NCBI GenBank assembly: GCA_013044425.1
Contig: JABEUK010000049.1
Span: 1 to 16,348, forward strand
Length of the DNA: 16,348 nucleotides
Reading direction: 5' to 3'
Source of the DNA: Thermoplasmata archaeon
GTDB lineage: Archaea > Thermoplasmatota > Thermoplasmata > Lutacidiplasmatales > UBA184
The notes beneath the pieces are model-generated. The model was not told the DNA's origin and did no database searches. It was given only the letters and a program-made list of their open reading frames with translations. Numbering within the stretch: the first letter of the stretch is position 1; each line of letters opens with the position of its first letter. This document shows positions 14,330 to 16,348 of this stretch, piece after piece. The position numbers and the translations under genes were made by a program.

Positions 14330-14761
14330 AGCGCCGCGGGTGCTCGGGGTCGGACGCCCTGAGGCATTCCGGGTCCTCGCCCGCGATCGATCGCGCGGTT
14401 CGGGGGGATCTTGGACTCGGGAAGGGCGAGTGTCCGACCGCCTACGGACCGAGGTTCTCGCTCCGGACGGCAGATGACGGGGGGCCGTTCGTATGGAAGG
14501 TTCGGCGGCCACGACGCGAGTTCGAACACCTGATGGAAGTCGTTGCACTGCGCCCGGACCGGTGGACCTGCACAGGGTGCGGAGGCGTGATGCCGAACCG
14601 TCTGCCGCTCCGGATTCTGCCCGCTCGATCCCAATGGGCACGGACAGATCGGCCGGCCCGATGGCGGGAGTCCGGAGGTTTCACCGGGATGGATCCGCTT
14701 CCAGTGGTGTTCCGCACGTCTATTCTCGTCGCCTCGCAGTATCGCACCGAGGGCGGGTGGG
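14330..14761. other. Gene-poor intergenic stretch
   Basis: No convincing gene lies here. Open frames on both strands are Arg/Pro/Ser-rich and match no family I know. The best candidate starts at ATG 14533 (+) with a segment WTCTGCGGVMP that recalls half of a zinc ribbon. It lacks the second cysteine pair, uses third-position G/C less than its neighbours, and runs into the antisense of the MaoC gene. The stretch could be a decayed gene or the shared 3' region of two convergent units. Confidence 0.5.
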
Positions 14762-15286
14762 TCACGGTTCGGCCGGCTCGGGGGCGCGCCATCGCCCCGT
14801 CGGCCGAGCGTTGACGGGGGAACGCGTCGACCGGATCGAAGGCCGATCCGCGCGGATGAGCAAGGTCGTCTGGCAGGAGAGGACGGCCTCGTCCCGCTGG
14901 TTCGAAAGCGAATTGTCCAGCACGATCACCCCCCCGCTCGCCCTGGGGGAGGTGGCGAGCACACGGACCCGGGCGTGGAGCTCGTCCCCCGCGCGCACGG
15001 GAAGCAGGAACCGCAGGCGGTCAACGGCGACAAACGCCTCGACCGTGCCCGACATGAATCCGGCCCGATCCCACAGGCCGGTGAGGATCGAGAAGGTGAA
15101 GGCTCCGTGGGCGATGACGGTTCCGAAGCGGGTCGATCGGGCGAACTCGCGGTCCCGGTGCAACGGATTGTGGTCCTCGCTCAGCTCGGCGAACCGGTCG
15201 ATCTCCTCCGCCGATACCGTTCGATGCGGCGTGACAAACTCCTGGTCGACGTGGAACTCGGAGAAAGGAAGCGGGAATCCTTTCAT
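14762..15286 (-). CDS. MaoC-like (R)-specific enoyl-CoA hydratase / dehydratase
   Basis: This 174-residue hot-dog-fold protein of the MaoC dehydratase family adds water to, or removes it from, acyl-CoA thioesters. The hydratase motif is complete at about residues 38-61: Asp and His of DHNPLHRD are the usual catalytic pair, followed by FARSTRFGTVIAHG. The conserved core ends near residue 146, and the last 28 residues are Arg/Pro-rich and poorly ordered. The start ATG overlaps the TetR stop codon as ATGA, so translation is probably coupled. As last gene of an acyl-CoA synthetase-TetR-MaoC operon it likely acts in fatty-acid or branched acyl-CoA metabolism (inference). The alternative is an acyl-carrier-type or mesaconyl-CoA hydratase-like role; the exact acyl chain cannot be read from the sequence. 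Confidence 0.9.
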   Translation of the reverse strand: MKGFPLPFSEFHVDQEFVTPHRTVSAEEIDRFAELSEDHNPLHRDREFARSTRFGTVIAHGAFTFSILTGLWDRAGFMSGTVEAFVAVDRLRFLLPVRAGDELHARVRVLATSPRASGGVIVLDNSLSNQRDEAVLSCQTTLLIRADRPSIRSTRSPVNARPTGRWRAPEPAEP

Positions 15287-15990
15287 GGCTTCGCGGTCGA
15301 TCGGCTTCCCTCGATCGAAGGGAACGAGCGCCCGGAACGCGGGACCTTGCCCGGGCTCGCGCTGCGCGGCCCGTCCGCCAAGAGTCCGCGCAGGATCAGT
15401 TCGGCGAGTTGATGCACCTTCGCCTCCGAGAGCCCGTTGCCCCAGACGACGTAGCGGCTCGCAGCGAAGTCGGCCATCCCCATCAGCGCATAGGCGACGA
15501 GCTCCGGGTCGAGCCGCTTGAGCTCGCCCCGGTCCATGGCCTCTTCCAATCCCCGACGGTAACCCCGGGCGATCCGCTCGTAGTACTCGCGGTAGAGCTT
15601 CGGGTCCACGCTCTCCGCCTGCTTGACGATCCGGTAGAGCTTGCGGTGCCGGTCGAGGAATCGGAAGAACTCGCGGAGCCCCTTCTCCTCCATCGCCGCG
15701 CGGCTCGCAAGGGTGTGGGTCGCCTCGCGGAGCGCTCGGCGTAAGTCGTGGTTGAGCGAGGAGAGCAGGGCCCGAAAGAGCTCCTCCTTGGAAGGGAAGT
15801 ACAGGTAGAAGGTTCCCAGTGCCACGCCGGCACGACGGGTAATCTCGGAGACCCGAGTTTCGTAATATCCCACGTCCCCGAAGATGTCCTCCGCGGCCCG
15901 GATGAGACGAGCGCGGGTCCGCTGCCCACGGGCCGTTCGGGGGATGGGAGGAAGCGCGGGCGGCGCGTGAGCCGACCGGCCCCCCTTCAT
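15283..15990 (-). CDS. TetR-family transcriptional regulator (acyl-CoA-responsive type, inferred)
   Basis: This 235-residue protein has an N-terminal TetR helix-turn-helix at about residues 17-75: RTRARLIRAAEDIFGDVGYY, then SEITRRAGVALGTFYLYFPS, then KEELFRALL. A helical ligand-binding domain follows to about 205, with RHRKLYRIVKQAE and YYERIARGYRRGLEEAM, a form seen in fatty-acid-responsive FadR/FabR-like members. The last 30 residues are Ser/Pro-rich. The ATG at 15990 overlaps the synthetase stop (ATGA) and the stop overlaps the MaoC start (ATGA). The longer frame upstream is only the reading of the synthetase gene in another frame. Lying between two acyl-CoA genes, it probably represses this operon with an acyl-CoA as ligand (inference). 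Its operator should lie upstream of the synthetase, outside the window. Confidence 0.92.
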   Translation of the reverse strand: MKGGRSAHAPPALPPIPRTARGQRTRARLIRAAEDIFGDVGYYETRVSEITRRAGVALGTFYLYFPSKEELFRALLSSLNHDLRRALREATHTLASRAAMEEKGLREFFRFLDRHRKLYRIVKQAESVDPKLYREYYERIARGYRRGLEEAMDRGELKRLDPELVAYALMGMADFAASRYVVWGNGLSEAKVHQLAELILRGLLADGPRSASPGKVPRSGRSFPSIEGSRSTAKP

Positions 15991-16348
15991 GGGCTCACCG
16001 AACGACGCAGGCGAGGATAATCCTTCTTTCCGGCGGGGGTCCGAGGGATCTGTTCGACGCGGACAAACCGCCTCGGGATCTTGAAGCGGGCCAGATGTCC
16101 GCGCAGGAACTCTTCGAGTTCGGCGTCTTCCACGGAGGTGATCGTCCGGACGAACGCGCACCCTGACTCGCCCCATCGCTCGTCGGGGACCCCGATGACC
16201 GCGGCCTCCGCCACGGCCGGATGGCTCTCCAGAACGCTCTCGATCTCCGTCGGATAGACGTTCTCGCCGCCGGACTTGATCATCTGTTTGCGCCGGCCCA
16301 CGTAGTAGGGAGACCCGTCGACGTCCCGCCGCAGGAGATCTCCGGTGG
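15987..16348 (-). CDS. Acyl-CoA synthetase (AMP-forming), C-terminal part only
   Basis: This is the C-terminal 120 codons of an ANL-superfamily AMP-forming acyl-CoA ligase, which activates a carboxylic acid with ATP and CoA; the rest lies beyond the right edge. The visible part starts with TGDLLRRDVDG, the motif containing the ribose-binding Asp. The hinge region YVGRRKQMIKSGGENVYP, EIESVLESHPAVAEAAVIGVPD, the core WGESGCAFV and the terminal PRTPAGKKDYPRLRR follow. The Lys of AGKK is the likely adenylation lysine, although the following residues differ from the common GKIxKxxLR. The frame stays open upstream of the GTG at 16301, so that codon is internal. Its TGA overlaps the TetR ATG. The motifs fit medium- or long-chain fatty acid ligases; substrate is not determinable from this fragment. 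Confidence 0.93.
   Translation of the reverse strand, partial: TGDLLRRDVDGSPYYVGRRKQMIKSGGENVYPTEIESVLESHPAVAEAAVIGVPDERWGESGCAFVRTITSVEDAELEEFLRGHLARFKIPRRFVRVEQIPRTPAGKKDYPRLRRSVSP

Noticed and set aside
14533..14814. 93-codon frame (+) with WTCTGCGGVMP
   Set aside because: Only one Cys pair, weaker third-position GC and overlap with antisense MaoC; not enough to call a gene.
1..16348. CRISPR arrays, insertion sequences, attachment sites, rRNA or tRNA genes
   Set aside because: No regularly spaced repeats, transposase-like proteins or structural RNA signatures were seen.

Overview
The window looks like a GC-rich archaeal chromosome segment, most probably from a high-GC Thermoplasmatota-type lineage; this placement is inference. 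It rests on an AbrB-PhoU fusion regulator typical of archaea, and on four genes that have a TATA-like box (CTTAAG, TTAA or TATAT) centred about 26-28 nt upstream of the start codon with no leader, as in leaderless archaeal transcripts. No rRNA, tRNA, replication or translation gene is present to fix the taxonomy. I see no insertion sequence, CRISPR array or prophage.

Layout. Bases 1-1545 (+) hold a 5'-truncated M2-family (ACE-like) zinc carboxydipeptidase with all catalytic residues. A polytopic membrane protein of unknown function follows (1642-2604, +), and its stop codon overlaps that of a convergent minus-strand pair. That pair is a polytopic membrane protein with a vicinal-cysteine motif (6132-4798) and a 714-residue membrane protein with a NapH/NosR-like iron-sulfur C-terminus (4743-2599). 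Upstream on the same strand is moaA (7227-6238), with its own promoter. Divergent from moaA is a GltD-like two-cluster flavoprotein (7452-8885, +).

The next 390 bases contain alternative hairpins and the frameshifted remains of a glyoxalase/VOC gene. A stand-alone ChrB-type protein (9278-9757) and an MFS transporter (9823-11202) follow as a probable metal or oxyanion stress pair. They converge, across a hairpin, on a cation diffusion facilitator (12261-11326, -). Next come an AbrB-PhoU regulator (13562-12414, -) and a divergent DoxX/DoxD-type membrane protein (13730-14290, +) with a perfect palindrome just before its start. After a gene-poor stretch, three minus-strand genes sit head to tail with ATGA start/stop overlaps: an acyl-CoA synthetase cut by the right edge, a TetR regulator and a MaoC-type dehydratase. 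They look like a self-regulated acyl-CoA/fatty-acid operon.

The most unusual region is 1642-6132. The 320-residue protein looks like a paralogue of the N-terminal membrane half of the 714-residue protein. That half itself appears to be an internal duplication and is joined to a ferredoxin-like tail with non-standard cysteine spacing. Together with the 444-residue partner this could be an undescribed membrane electron-transfer complex. That is inference from by-eye similarity and gene order.
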